Part shown: positions 11,960 through 25,650 of the stretch, piece after piece
Layout: every line of letters starts with the position of its first letter
Position numbering within the stretch: position 1 is the first letter of the stretch
From: Fistulifera solaris
Taxonomy: Eukaryota; Bacillariophyta; Bacillariophyceae; Naviculales; Stauroneidaceae
NCBI GenBank assembly: GCA_030295235.1
Contig: AP026138.1
Coordinates: forward strand, 372,001 to 436,000
Length of the DNA stretch: 64,000 bases
Reading direction: 5' to 3'
Made by a program: the position numbers and the translations under genes
The notes under the pieces: generated by a model
The model's database searches: none
The model's input: the letters and a program-made list of their open reading frames with translations, nothing else
Told to the model about the DNA's origin: nothing

Positions 11960-13848
11960 ATGCAGATTGTAACATCTCTATTATTAGGCTTGTCAACGTT
12001 GGCTCACGCGAGTGCAGCAGGACAAAGGCGTCTTGAGAAGGTACGTTTTGTGGGTGAACGACGCTCGTAAAGGATCCTATGCTCACGATATCATTCCGTA
12101 GAGTATGTTGGCTGGATATCAACCTCAGACCCAAATTACAAATGAAGCTGCGCTGGATCTGGATCAGCAGATTCTAGAGGAACGCGCGGGTGTTGCCGAC
12201 TTTGATCATGCGCAGAGGATCTATTCGAACGGAGGTCACTCGGGCAGTTTTGCTCTCATCACTCTCATTGCTCCTCCCGACAACAAATCCTACAAAGCTG
12301 GTACCACCGTCATGGGTTTCACGGAACACGGCAGTGATGTGATCGCTTCCTTGAAAGAAGATACCGAATGGGGAGTCGTCAACGGCGGAAACGTCACTAT
12401 TGAAGTGCTGTATACCGTGTCGGACGAGCAGTCGCACCATGTGGACTGCATGGTAGGAGACTTGTTTGCCTTGGAAGCAGCGTACCGTGTCGGATGTAAG
12501 TAGTAGAAGTCGGCGGGAGGTGTTGAAGGTACCAGCGCTACCAGTAGCACTCATTATTGTTCTTTCAGGCTTGAAACCCTCGGGAGAAATCGAAATCATT
12601 CCGGTAACACCCTCTCAAACCATCGACAAGTATTCCTACGAATATGACGCGCGACTTGACAACATCAATTGGTTGACATTGCAGAGCCTTAGCACAAACG
12701 CCGAAACAACTATGAAAAGCTTGTCGGGTAGTTATTACAGTGACTTTCAAAAGTTTGTTGAATTTTACGGCGATACCAATTATGCCGACAAGTGGGTCCT
12801 GGGTGCTGCCAATGGTGAAGATACCGCGTTTACTAAGAACCGCGGAGACGCCAACTTCTCGGCTTTGTGGCACACGGGTGGCGGAAAAGGACGTGTCGAA
12901 GCCATGACGCATGGTGTCTGGTTGTTGAACGTATGGATGTACGTAATCCGCCAGATGGAGTATGCCATCGATTTGTGCAGCGTGGAGTGCACCGAAGCTA
13001 CCAAGGATGCCTGCGAAGACCATGCAGTCGCGGAATGGGACAAAGCGGTGGCGTATTATGCTGGGTCTTTGGCGGGTGAGAATGGTGATGGACACGGTGT
13101 TTTCCCTTATGGGTACGCCAACACCCGCGCCAAGGAGTTCAAGACGACTGGATACAACAGCGACGACGTTTCTGGAACATCCTATGTCAACTTGGAAGCC
13201 ATCTACCTACTCCAGCGAGGACAGAGCATTCTCATGGAAGACATTGGATCGGCCAGCCGTTGCGATTCGGCTAAAAATATCAAGAACTCGATCACCAATC
13301 TCATGAAGGTTCCATTGATTCAGTCAATCTACCGTTTTGCATGGATGCGAGAGTTTCAAACGAATTTTGACGAAAAACACCAAGCAACAGCAGCAACCTA
13401 CGCTGCTGCTCTCTTACCCTACGTACACGAATGCAAGGCTTCCGATTCTTCCTTCCTTTACGATCATATGAAAATCGGTGCCCATGCTGATAATGCCGAG
13501 GGTAGTTTCGCCAAAATCAAATCTCAATTGGAAGGAATCTACGATTGTCTTGGTGTAACGTGCTCACAAATCGGTGGAATCTACTCGGACGGTGAATACG
13601 CGGAAGGTGCCGAACCTTGCCAGGATGGTTCTTTCGTAATTGACCGCACTCCGGAAGGAATGCGACAAAGTGAGGGCACCCCGCAAAACGACCGCAACCC
13701 GGTAGTGACTTTGGGAGCTATCGTGGCTGTATGCGCCTTGCTAGGATTGGCGGGCGTCGTCTATTTGCGCCGAAAAGCACCCAAGGAAATCGAAGATACC
13801 CGAAACATTGCGGCAGTAACCGCCATTTCGGATGTCGATTTGGCGTAA
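11960..13848 (+). CDS. Fea1/phytotransferrin-like type I membrane protein C
   Basis: 584-residue protein. Exons are 11960-12040 (signal peptide MQIVTSLLLGLSTLAHASA), 12102-12495 and 12569-13848. Like its paralogues it has an N-terminal half with LDLDQQ and a VY/IY-NGGH motif, followed by the Fea1-like region: YADKWVLGAAN, DLCSVECTE, AVAYYAGSLAG and YDCLGVTC. A single membrane helix (VTLGAIVAVCALLGLAGVVY) is followed by a basic stop-transfer (LRRKAPK) and a 25-residue cytoplasmic tail. That topology matches diatom ISIP2a/phytotransferrin, which carries surface-bound ferric iron into endosomes. The frame is intact. The ligand is inferred, and iron-dependent expression is expected from the family but not shown here. 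Confidence 0.7.
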
Positions 13849-14515
13849 ACCTTTGATATCTTCCTCTGGGGATGTCAGCGGGCTCAGGCAACACTTCACT
13901 TCTATGGATGACAAAAGCCTTTGTTGAATGAAGTCTTTTATGCATACCGTAAATTTTTCATTATACTTTAGAAAAAAAACGTTTTCCTCAACGTTGTTCT
14001 TTCGAGAGTTAGGCTGACACAAAGACAGCGATATCACCCAGAGACTATCTCCTGAGATAAATTTAGCGTCCCTAGCAACCTTAAACTTAGGGTCTAGAGA
14101 GTCTACAAGAGGTATTTGCTTCATAGAGGTGACAAGGTGGCCATTACTGTACGTGACTCGATAGTACAACATCACCGACAGTACTTTTGGTTCCCGGTCA
14201 CTACTATGCGCGGTCACAATAGTTCCCAATCAGCTCCACAACAACATTTCCGCGTCGCGGTCATGGGATGCTTTATTTTCTGTTTCACTCCCATTTTGCA
14301 TCCCATCATTACGAAGATTGCCATTAAGAAGCTACATTGCTTCTGGTAACGAGTCACAAACACGTCGAAGTAATGCAAAGAGTCCGCTGGGTCGACAGGA
14401 CTTGAGATTTTGTAACGTTTCGAACGGTTCGCTTTTTCAGAGCGAAAAGGAATTCTCGCACCCGAGAGCTTGACCGTCTACTTCTTCCGCAAAGAGCTTC
14501 TTGAAACGAAAAACT
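13849..14515. other. Intergenic spacer
   Basis: About 670 bp between the Fea1-like cluster and the C2 protein gene. No gene, RNA or repeat recognised. Confidence 0.45.
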
Positions 14516-17500
14516 ATGGTTTCGACGGAAAAGCTTGCAAAACCGTTCCAGCGCATGCGCAAAACAAATCGAACTTTGGAGTCACAGGATGATCTCCATA
14601 TTCTCCGCTCATCAGATACGAGCTCGTCAGCAAATGGAGTCGAACGGAAAATGGTGCGAGACGATTCTGATATTGGTAGAAATTCTCGCACGATCATCAG
14701 TGCTATGACACCCAGATTGCTCAGCTTGAAAACGACACCCAAAAGGGGATCTTCTGGACGAGCTCGACGACGGAGACGAAACACAGACGACTCGGTGGAT
14801 TCCAGCGATGGTGCTTCGATGCGCGCATCGATGATCCAACGTTTGTTTTCTCGTAAGAAAATTGGGACACCCACGTCCTCCCGCTTCAATATAGGCCGGA
14901 GTGAATCTATCAGCAGCGGGGACGGTTCTATGGATAGAGATTTTGCTCAAATGGCGGTCCAAGTGGATGGCGTTCCCGACTTGCCGCGGGGGATCCTCAA
15001 AAACTCACGCGGGCGGCAAGCTACTAGTCAGACACCGACACTACTCAACGATCCGACACATTCGCCTTATCATTTTGAGACGACTCCCGACCGGAACATG
15101 GCGGATGCTACGGAAAGCGCCGAGGATGTGCAGTACGATTACGACGAAACCGATCCTATGCCTCGGCGAACTCCCGGCGAACGTGCGCGCTACAGTGTTT
15201 ATCATGGACAAGTCAAGCGCAAAATGCGAGTCCGGCCGTATCATCTGTTCCCTCTCGACTTCAAAATGACAGAAGAAGAAATTTATGCCGATAGTATGAA
15301 GCCGTCGCAAAACTTTATCTTCCTCAAATCTTATCTGGCGCCGACTTCAAAGGAAGTAGAGAAGTTGAATGCGCCTATAGCAGTGTCTCAGCTGTTTGGA
15401 TCACCACAAGAAGACGGACGTATTGGGGCTCTCAGAGTTGAGGTGTTGGGCTGTATTGCGTTGCCACGGACAAAACCTGACATATCGGTCTATATGGTTT
15501 GCGGGGATGCTGCTTTTGCGACGGATGTTCTTTCGGGCTACCGCTCACCTATTTGGCCGTCGCTCTCTAGACGAGCCGCTGTCTTCCCGCTGCACCACGC
15601 TTTTGCTCAGCTTTATGTCGGCGTCTTCGATGTACGAGCGAATAAGAATAAAGAGAACGACATGTTCTGTGGAAGAGTTGCGCTGGACATCGCTGCCTTG
15701 AGATCAGACACAGAATATGACGTGACATTTCCTCTTCGTGCGTCCACATTCGTTTACGATAGAAGGAAACGAGGAGTTATCCGCTTACGATTCTCGGTTC
15801 ACTGGTTTAGCGAGAGGGCTGCACTTGTTTCTTATTTCAAGAAAACAAAAAGTCTGACCTCTTGTGCGCCATTGTATCACGGAAGCCCTACTATTCCCTG
15901 TGCAGACCCGAAAACTTTCCGCAATGTTGCTTTTACTGTTTACGGTCAAGATCTCCCAGGAAAGTATTCTCGAAATGCTTTCAAGTCAACAATGCGAGAA
16001 TACACTCTCTACCAGCAGAACACAACCTTGCTGGCACAAATGCTAGCTCTGGATGCAATTTTCTATGAGCGACCGCACGTCTCTTTATATCTCTTTCTCT
16101 CTGGCATGTATTGTATCTCGTCGAATTCATTCAGTCTGGTACCCGCTGTATTTGTTGGGTACATCATCATTTTGTTCATTGAAAACTACCTGCATTACAT
16201 TGACGGGACAAAATTCAATATGGGGTACAGACCTCACACCCTGCAAGAAATTCTAAATGGATTACTTGGTCATGCTTCCGGAGCTGGTGGATTCTTCGAA
16301 CCGGCGTTGGTTGAGAAGAAAACGAAAAGGAAACGTGGGTACGGGTACGACGGGAAAGACGACAAAGACGAGGTAGAAATCGAGCCATTAGATCACCGCG
16401 AGTTCCCGTTCTCTGATCGCGATGCATATCCCAAATGGTCTGTTGATGACGCTTTGGCGCCAAGTTCAAATAAGAAAGATGGTAAGTGCTTTATCAGGAG
16501 CCTTGCATGCGAAGATCAATAATTTTGTTTTAATGTCGCCACATCGGATCTACCAACAGGAGGAAACACTAGGCTTCACGGACGTCTATCGGTGTATTAC
16601 ACTGCTGCCCCACCGACAGCAGGAGACAACGCTCGGGGCGAGGACGATGACGATGCGAGTGAAGATAGCGAAAACGACGATGAAACTATTGACACAACAG
16701 ACACCATGTTCAATCTTGATTATGATGTCGATGACGATCTTGACGAATCTGAGCACGAAACTCTGCACAACGCTTACCAATACCAAGACAATCTTTTGGA
16801 TCCCACCGTAACGAAAACTCGGTACAAACTTGGTCCGCCACAGGACGTAGATAAAAGAGGGGCCAAGGTACCCCCACAACTCCAGCTGCAAAAAAACTGA
16901 ACGAAGGATGCATGACTATTCCCTCAAAATTGCGGTAGAGCCGATTTTCGCTCCTACAAATATTGAAACCGTCTTAGGCGTCGGTACAACCAAAAACTCT
17001 ACAGTAGAAAGTCGGGAGGTGATGATGTTGAACGATCAAAATTCCGCTCTGAAGAAACGCAAAGCCGTTTACGACGAGTTCGATAAACTTCTTGGTTTGA
17101 AAAGTCGCTCCGCAAATCCACTAAATCGAATCATGTCGTCATTTCTTGGACCGCTAATGCGAATGTGCCGTATCAGTCTCTATGCGTTCCGAATCTCCTA
17201 CCATACTTTCAGCTGGAGAGATCCATTCTTCTCTTTCTGGGTCTTGGTGGCGCTCTGCGTAGTCTGCCTTATTTTGATCGCCTTCCCATGGCAACAGTTC
17301 TTTTTTCTTGGTAGTGCTTGGAGCACTCGGCCCTCAGGTACGTCCGTTTGTTGACAATTATTTGAGCTTAAATACTTGTGAACGTATTCTCACTTACTGT
17401 GTTTATCACAGAATATCTTTGTCAGACGCTACCTCGAAAAAAGGCTAAAAGAAAAAAGCTTTAAAGGCCATCGAAGAAGAGGAAAATCTTTCTTTAATTG

Positions 17501-17976
17501 ATAATAAGGACAGTATGTCGAGTCGCCATCACGCATCGGCAAACGACATAACGTCAGTTGACGAAATGAGAAAAAGCGCGTGGTTCGCGACAAGTACGAA
17601 GCACAAAAAGAAGCAAAAGAACGAAGCGGAAGCTGAGCTTGTGGACGAGAGACCGCCTTTTCTTCCGAATCATCACGCCAATGCTTCGAAGAAGGTCCAG
17701 CCGCGTTCGGTTGTGATACCATACAGTCGACTGAAAAAAGATCGTTTTTACGATTGGCCTCCGGATCCTACGGTCTCCAAAGCTACTCCACTATCCTTTC
17801 GCACGGAATCTAAATCAAACACAAAATTGTTGGCTCGTTCGGATAGTAACGATTCGAAGGGATCTCTCTTTGAAGCTTCAACTCCAGATGATGACGTACT
17901 GCCAAAGGGACTTCGTCGTCGCCCACAACCAATTACTGGTATACAAAGCGAGCTTCCCATGAATCTGTACCTCTAG
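14516..17976 (+). CDS. MCTP-like protein: one C2 domain plus C-terminal membrane region
   Basis: About 1101 residues. The first 250 are basic and disordered. A C2 domain follows at about 300-440 (IGALRVEVLGC, then ISVYMVCGD and LYVGVFDVR). A first membrane hairpin (SLVPAVFVGYIIILFIENYL) and a second hydrophobic pair (FSWRDPFFSFWVLVAL then GALGPQNIFVRRYLEKR) resemble the phosphoribosyltransferase C-terminal (PRT_C) region of multiple-C2 transmembrane proteins, which sit at ER-plasma membrane contacts. Exons: 14516-16481, 16560-17337, 17412-17976; donors GTAAGT and GTACGT. Three runs seem one base too long: A7 at 16890-16896, T6 at 17301-17306 and A6 at 17452-17457. With these allowed the length is an exact number of codons and the PRT_C-like motif becomes continuous. 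It has only one clear C2 domain, where animal and plant MCTPs have two to four. The first ATG is at 14516. Confidence 0.65.
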
Positions 17977-18268
17977 CTTCTATCGAAAACGCACATATAT
18001 TGCTCGGTGTCATCAGACCTTCAAAGTTTTTAAATGTGCGCTTGAGTGCATTAGTAACATGTGCATTTGATTCAAGTTCTTTTTAGGAAGCGAATTATAA
18101 TCTAGAATTATAGACATGGCCCGTAGACCCCGACTCGTGTTTTAACTTTCATTCGTGATCTAATCACAACCATTATCGCGTCGAGCGCACATTTTCATTC
18201 GTCTCGATCATCCATCGTCCATCGCAATTTATAATAACTCTTGCCGATCATTTTTCGCGATATGTCAA

Positions 18269-19709
18269 ATGATGCTTAACATATCAGTAAGCGCTAACGG
18301 CATCCGAATGGGTTACAAAGTGTGTGCTAGGCAGACATCCAAAATTGTCACTTCCTCAATCAACAAACAATGTCGTGTATCAGCCGTCTTTCACCAGCAC
18401 CCTAAATACTTCTCCATGATTTCATCTGCTGTAGAAGGAAGATTACGGAGCATGAAGTCACGGCATGATGAGATTATGGAGGAAATGAAAAGCGCGGGGC
18501 ATACATCAGCTGCTATGGGGAAGGAGTTATCGAAATTGATGCCGGTGGTAAATTTAATGGAAAAATGGGAGGCCCTTGCTGCAGAGGAAGCTTCGCTCCG
18601 TGATTTGCTAGCGGAATTGAAAGAAGATGAACACGAGATGAAGAATGAGTGTATAGAAGAACTGGAAAAGATTCGTCAAAAACAATCAATGCTCACAGAA
18701 CTCATGATGGACGCGGCCATCCCTCAGGATGAGGATGAAAGTGACTCGGATGCCATCGTTGAGGTTCGAGCTGGAACCGGCGGAGATGAAGCGTCCCTTT
18801 TGCCGCGGAGCTCGTGGCGTGCTATGTAAATGCGGCGAAACTGTTAAGCTGGAAAGTGGAAGTTTTGAGTGAAAGCAGGACCGATATCGGTGGCTTGAGA
18901 GAAGCGTCATTATCTATAGTTGCGGGGAACGGACCACCCTATCGCCTAGCTCGGAAAAGCGATGATGAAACTCCTTTAGACGATGACTCAGAGACTTTTG
19001 CTACTCCGCTAGGTCCCTACGGCACATTCAAGTTTGAGAGTGGGGTCCATCGTGTTCAGCGCGTCCCGGTAAATGATTCAAGGATTCACACTAGTGCATG
19101 CTCCGTGGCGGTTCTACCGTCGCTACCAGATGACAACAAAGAAACAGATCTCCTGCCACTGTCGGAATTAAAAATCGAGACGATGCGAGCGTCTGGGGCT
19201 GGAGGGCAGCATGTAAACGTATGTACAATTTTTAGTGTCGTCGTTGCGATAGTCGATTGGCTGTGATGGCTGCCACCTTTATCCAGCAATGAATGTGATG
19301 TTTTTCTGCCAATACTAATACTTTTCCTTTACAGACTACAGACAGCGCCGTTCGTATTACTCATTTACCGACCAAAATTACGGCGTCCATCCAAGACGAG
19401 CGTAGTCAGCATAAGAACAAGGAAAAGGCACTTCGTCTCGTTGCTGCTCGTGTCCGTGACTTTCGAAAGTCGACAGAGGAAAAAGCACGAGGAGAGACTC
19501 GTAGTAGCCTAATGGGTGGCGGAGATCGAAGCGAACGTATTCGTACCTACAATTTTCCCCAAGACCGAGTAACGGACCATCGATCCAAGGAATCTCATTT
19601 TGGTATCAATGCTTTACTCAATACTGAAGCAAATATCGTTATGGCATTTCTTCCTTTACTTCATAAACTTCACAGAGAAGAGAAAATTGAAAGATTAGGG
19701 GAGACTTAA
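18269..19709 (+). CDS. Organellar class I peptide chain release factor (RF1 type)
   Basis: 441-residue release factor, which hydrolyses peptidyl-tRNA at stop codons. Key signatures are [21 protein letters not shown], and the catalytic GGQ at 19201-19209 just before an intron (19219-19334, donor GTATGT). Exon 2 has the RF tail ([17 protein letters not shown]). The codon-reading loop is [10 protein letters not shown] where RF1 normally has PxT-ESQG-RIHTS, so the PxT tripeptide is not conserved and the loop is two residues shorter. The N-terminus is a basic presequence without an ASAF motif, which favours mitochondria over plastid. A T4 run at 18798-18801 is one base short of the conserved frame ([16 protein letters not shown]). 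The first ATG at 18269 is used. Confidence 0.85.
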
Positions 19710-19842
19710 ACTAGCGCTTAATAACATTGCAACAGACTAGGGGTGGGTTGTCGCAAGCTAAACTAAATAGACGACTAAAACGGACTCACACTCAAAAAGT
19801 TCAGATATCGAAATATCCTTTAGGTTATCTGCAGCACCTTCG

Positions 19843-22132
<2,290 letters not shown>

Positions 22133-22222
22133 TTTTTTAAATGTTGATGATGTATTACCAGTATCTTTGCTAATTGATGCTTCTGCTATTGTTGTTGCCT
22201 TTCGGCTCGTTTCAGACTGCAT

Positions 22223-22495
22223 TTTCTGCGTAAGGATGAATGGAGGAAGATCGAATGCCGAGTGTTGAGACCCGTGTGCGCACATTACTGCGCACAGGTA
22301 CCAGGTACCGGTAGGATAAGTTTGCCGCCACAAACAACGTACCGTCTGTCATGCACCCCTTCGAAAGTTACCGCTTTACTACAACCAGTTTTACCCTCGT
22401 CGATGGACATGCAACGACGAACAGATGTTACATCGTTGTGTGCTACCGAAATTGTCTTGATCGCTGTTAGTTACAAAGGAATATAAACAATCAAG
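22223..22495. promoter_or_regulatory. Divergent promoter region, Prp43 and RPS18
   Basis: Short spacer between two divergent housekeeping genes, so it must serve both. It contains an 11-base pair of close repeats (caggtaccaggtaccgg) near 22295. No TATA box is convincing. Confidence 0.4.
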
Positions 22496-23170
22496 ATGTG
22501 AGTCTATTCAATTAATCAGAAGAAGAGGATTTCTTATAGGCGACGCTACAGCCGGATACTACTTCTGTTACTGTCGATGCGCAGGAACTTTTTGAGGATG
22601 CCGCCGACCAATGTCCTTCAATGTCATGAAGTGTTGCTTGTTTGTTTTTGGTAGTTTGAGGAATTGAGAATTGATATTATTCAAAATGACGTATCTCATT
22701 TCTTTCAACTCTGTTTTTCCGCTTCGTAACAACAGGTCGACCTCGTTGATGCAAGGACCCGAGTTCCAGCACATTTTGCGTATTCTCAACACAAACGTGG
22801 AAGGAAAGCGCAATGTTGTGTTTGGTTTGACCAAAATTCCCGGTATTGGTCGCCGTTTCTCTGATTTGATCTGCAAAAGGCCGAAGTGGATGTCAACAAA
22901 CGTGCTGGTGAACTGACCGCCGATGAAATTGAAAAAGTCGTTGCCGTTATTTCGAATCCCCGTCAATTCAAGATCCCCCTCTGGTTCTTGAATCGGCAAA
23001 AGGATTTCAAGACCGGAAAATACTCGCAAGTTTTCGCTCAAAACATTGCCGCCAAATTGCGTGATGATATCGAACGCTTGAAGAAAATCCGTGCCCACCG
23101 TGGTTTGCGTCACTGGTGGAACGTTCGTGTTCGTGGACAGCACACTTGCTCCACAGGACGTCGTAAATAA
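22496..23170 (+). CDS. RPS18: 40S ribosomal protein S18 (uS13)
   Basis: 145-residue cytosolic small-subunit protein at the subunit interface and head. It is recognised by [46 protein letters not shown] and [15 protein letters not shown]. The start codon is split by the intron: AT at 22496-22497, intron 22498-22735 (238 bp, GTGAGT to AACAG), G at 22736, giving [11 protein letters not shown]. The A4 run at 22875-22878 is one base short of the conserved frame [14 protein letters not shown]. As this gene is essential and normally highly expressed, the break is most likely a sequence error. The C-terminus (HTCSTGRRK) is slightly shorter than in animals. Confidence 0.93.
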
Positions 23171-23438
23171 ATATAATATCTTGTTGACCCATAGTCGAGC
23201 TCTGCACTCGCGCTTTAATTTCTTTAATCGTTGTTACAGCATAACATAGTTTAACGGCAAGAGGTAGTTGAATCACTCCTTATACACTACGACGAAACAA
23301 AGTACTCCGTAATGATCGATCAACTCAGTAATATGAGAGAATTTGGTCTAATTATAAACTGGTTCACTCGTTTTAACTACTGCAAACTGTAATTTCGCAC
23401 AACCCACACCGTCAAACTAACATATCCCGACTGCAAAT

Positions 23439-23834
23439 TTATTTCTTCTTCTTCGACCGAGCACCGGATCCCTTCTTGGGCGGCCCTTTCCCTTGTCGTC
23501 TCCGTTGCACTAGCTTCGCCTGTTGTCGTTCTTCTAATTCCGTCATAAATCCTGGTATGGCCTGTAAATTTGTCATGCTATGTGTGAGAAACCGACAAAT
23601 CATCTCGTAGCTCCGCCTCTGGTTGTGCTAAAAGTAACTTACCTGTCGCGCGGACTTGGCGATCGGATCTGTATAATATTGATTCAAATATACACCTGTC
23701 AATTGTTTCTTAGCGAATTGATAGCCTGTGCGTTCCTGTATTTGAGGGACATGGCCCAAAACGTCACGCTTGACTTGCGCAATGCCCTTGCGAATTGCCG
23801 GAGAAAATTGAACCAATTTGTTAACGCTACTCAT
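23439..23834 (-). CDS. MRPS33: Mitochondrial small-subunit ribosomal protein mS33 (MRPS33/Rsm27 family)
   Basis: 104-residue basic protein from two exons, 23834-23643 and 23561-23439, with an intron of 81 bp (GTAAGT to TTTACAG). The C-terminus, MTELEERQQAKL then RRQGKGPPKKGSG and poly-lysine, matches the end of MRPS33/Rsm27, a mitoribosome subunit of about 106 residues. The start MSSVNKLVQ is chosen for length; an upstream in-frame ATG would add 33 residues. A family search would settle the call, since the N-terminal half is poorly conserved. Confidence 0.7.
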
Positions 23835-24711
23835 CCGTTCAAAATTTCTTCTTTCAATACGCTTGGGTAGGAGGAACTCTGAAGGAGGCTGATTAAAATA
23901 AACGACGTTGTTTTTCGAGCTGAAATGAAACAACCTATTGCTTGGAAAAGGTTATTGCGAGTGAGAGAGTTGTTGCTCTCGGCTCTCGGCTCTCGGCTCT
24001 CGGCTAGGTCTCTAGTCTCTAGTATAGAGTTGCTGTGTTGCTGTGTGCGCTTCTTTGAAATGATTTATCTCACGTCTTACCAGTACTCATTTTACATATT
24101 TTTAAACCAGCATCTACTATAAACGTATGGTACTGACGAAAGAACTCCAGAAAAGGAATTCGGCTGGAATTTGGAACTCCAATTCTTCAAGTTCAACTCC
24201 TACTAAGAAAGAGTAAAGAACGGTTATTACTGTGTCGTATCGGGTAGATGACTTAATTGACTCTACATCAGTAAGTAAAGTGCCTATTTGAAAGTAGCCA
24301 ATCAAAATGCTTACAAAATTTAAAAGGGTGGCAGATGCCTACTATCTTCTCCATTGTGGGATGTCACCTTTCAAAAAATTTTCTTGCTGATGACACCCCT
24401 TACGTCACTGCCTTCGTACTATTCCACTATAGCGATTATCGGCCCTTTTCTGCTTTTCTGTTTCCCCAAGTTCTGACGACTTCGTGCTACTCTTCATTCC
24501 ACACAACGTTGCACCTCCGCAATGACATTTTCGGCCGAGGTTAGCGAGTAGCCAGCCAATCGCCTGCAAGCGATGATTGAAATCGAAGCCAGATAGGCTG
24601 TACCAAAACGCGTACAAGTGTACGCCCACAAATCCGAGCCATCGCAGATGGGCCGTTTTGACTTTTTCCAAACCCTCACTCTGTTTTTCAATCCTTCGAC
24701 CACAAGTTACG
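23835..24711. other. Divergent promoter region, mS33 and HSF gene 1
   Basis: About 880 bp. It holds a 7-bp tandem repeat (23976-24004) and otherwise AT-rich spacer. No gene recognised; the open frame upstream of 24712 lacks a domain and I treat it as 5' UTR. Confidence 0.45.
23976..24004. repeat. Short tandem repeat (CTCTCGG, about 4 copies)
   Basis: Four direct copies of the 7-mer ctctcgg, followed by degenerate tctctag units to about 24020. A simple minisatellite in a promoter region. Confidence 0.8.
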
Positions 24712-25650
24712 ATGAAAGGATACAAAGATCACGCCAACGATACGATTACCGAGGGTCGCAATCGAGCCAACACATGGTTTGTGAATCGGCTCTTCGACAT
24801 GCTCGAGAACACTGACGCCGACGGCATCTCCGACGTTATTTCTTGGCAACCCCACGGTCGTTGCTTCATCATGCGAGATCAATCCAAATTGCAAGAAATA
24901 CTTCCCAACTTTTTCAAGCAAACGAAGACTTCTTCATTCCTCCGCCAGCTCAACATATACGGCTTTTGTCGGATTGCTCGAGGCCGAGACCGCGGTGGCT
25001 ACTATCACGAGTTGTTTTTGCAAAACAGACGCCATCTGGCACAAAAGATCACTCCCATTAAAATGAAAGCAAACGGCGTGCGTACGAAAGGACCCCAAGA
25101 GCCCAATTTTTGGGAAATGGAGTGGGTCAACTTGCCGAATAAAGTAGATGAAGTACCCCCTTCAAAGGCCATGACACGATCGATGTCAATCGTGTCACAT
25201 GACACAAAAGAGGTAGAAGACACAACTACGAGCACCGAAGAAGAGACAGAAACGTCTGAACAGGAGTGCACTCCAGTGGCTCCAACTGCCGTCAAGATCA
25301 AGAAATTTCATGAGGTGGCGTCACCTCTTTCAGCTCCCCAAGCAATTGAAGATGATATGGAAGACTTATTCGAAATGGTCGGATCGAAACCCTTTCTCCA
25401 TGAGTTTGTGTTGAATGGAAATGGTGTCTTTTTGCTGGATCACGGTATAGATTCAATGATCAATCGTGATCTCACAGCGTCGGAGCCTTCGACAAGTTCA
25501 GAAGTTGGTCATGACGACAGCGCTTACATTGTTGCTGCTCCTGAACTCAACGACAACGACTTGGAGCTTGTGATGCATGACTTTCAAGATGAGTCGGTGG
25601 GACTCGGATTCGACGCTTTTCTTCAGTCCTACGATGAAGAAAGGTATTGA
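24712..25650 (+). CDS. HSF: Heat shock factor-type transcription factor 1 (single exon)
   Basis: 312-residue protein. The HSF DNA-binding domain is at about 15-115: WFVNRLFDMLE, ISWQPHGRCFIM, ILPNFFKQTKTSSF and the recognition helix SFLRQLNIYGF, with the Arg kept. A shared diatom-type segment (KANGVRTKGPQEPNFWEME) follows. The rest is acidic with aromatic clusters (DMEDLFEMVG, DNDLELVMHDF) that resemble activation motifs. There is no clear heptad-repeat trimerisation domain, so oligomer state is open. Start at 24712 is the ATG nearest the domain; the frame is open upstream but without similarity. First of three HSF genes within about 8 kb. Confidence 0.9.
   Translation: MKGYKDHANDTITEGRNRANTWFVNRLFDMLENTDADGISDVISWQPHGRCFIMRDQSKLQEILPNFFKQTKTSSFLRQLNIYGFCRIARGRDRGGYYHELFLQNRRHLAQKITPIKMKANGVRTKGPQEPNFWEMEWVNLPNKVDEVPPSKAMTRSMSIVSHDTKEVEDTTTSTEEETETSEQECTPVAPTAVKIKKFHEVASPLSAPQAIEDDMEDLFEMVGSKPFLHEFVLNGNGVFLLDHGIDSMINRDLTASEPSTSSEVGHDDSAYIVAAPELNDNDLELVMHDFQDESVGLGFDAFLQSYDEERY

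Noticed and set aside
16592-16900. Separate small acidic protein downstream of the C2 protein
   Set aside because: It is in phase with exon 1 of the MCTP-like gene through a clean GTAAGT-CAACAG intron and belongs to that gene.
23976-24020. CRISPR-like array
   Set aside because: Seven-base units in direct contact without spacers; this is a simple tandem repeat in nuclear DNA.
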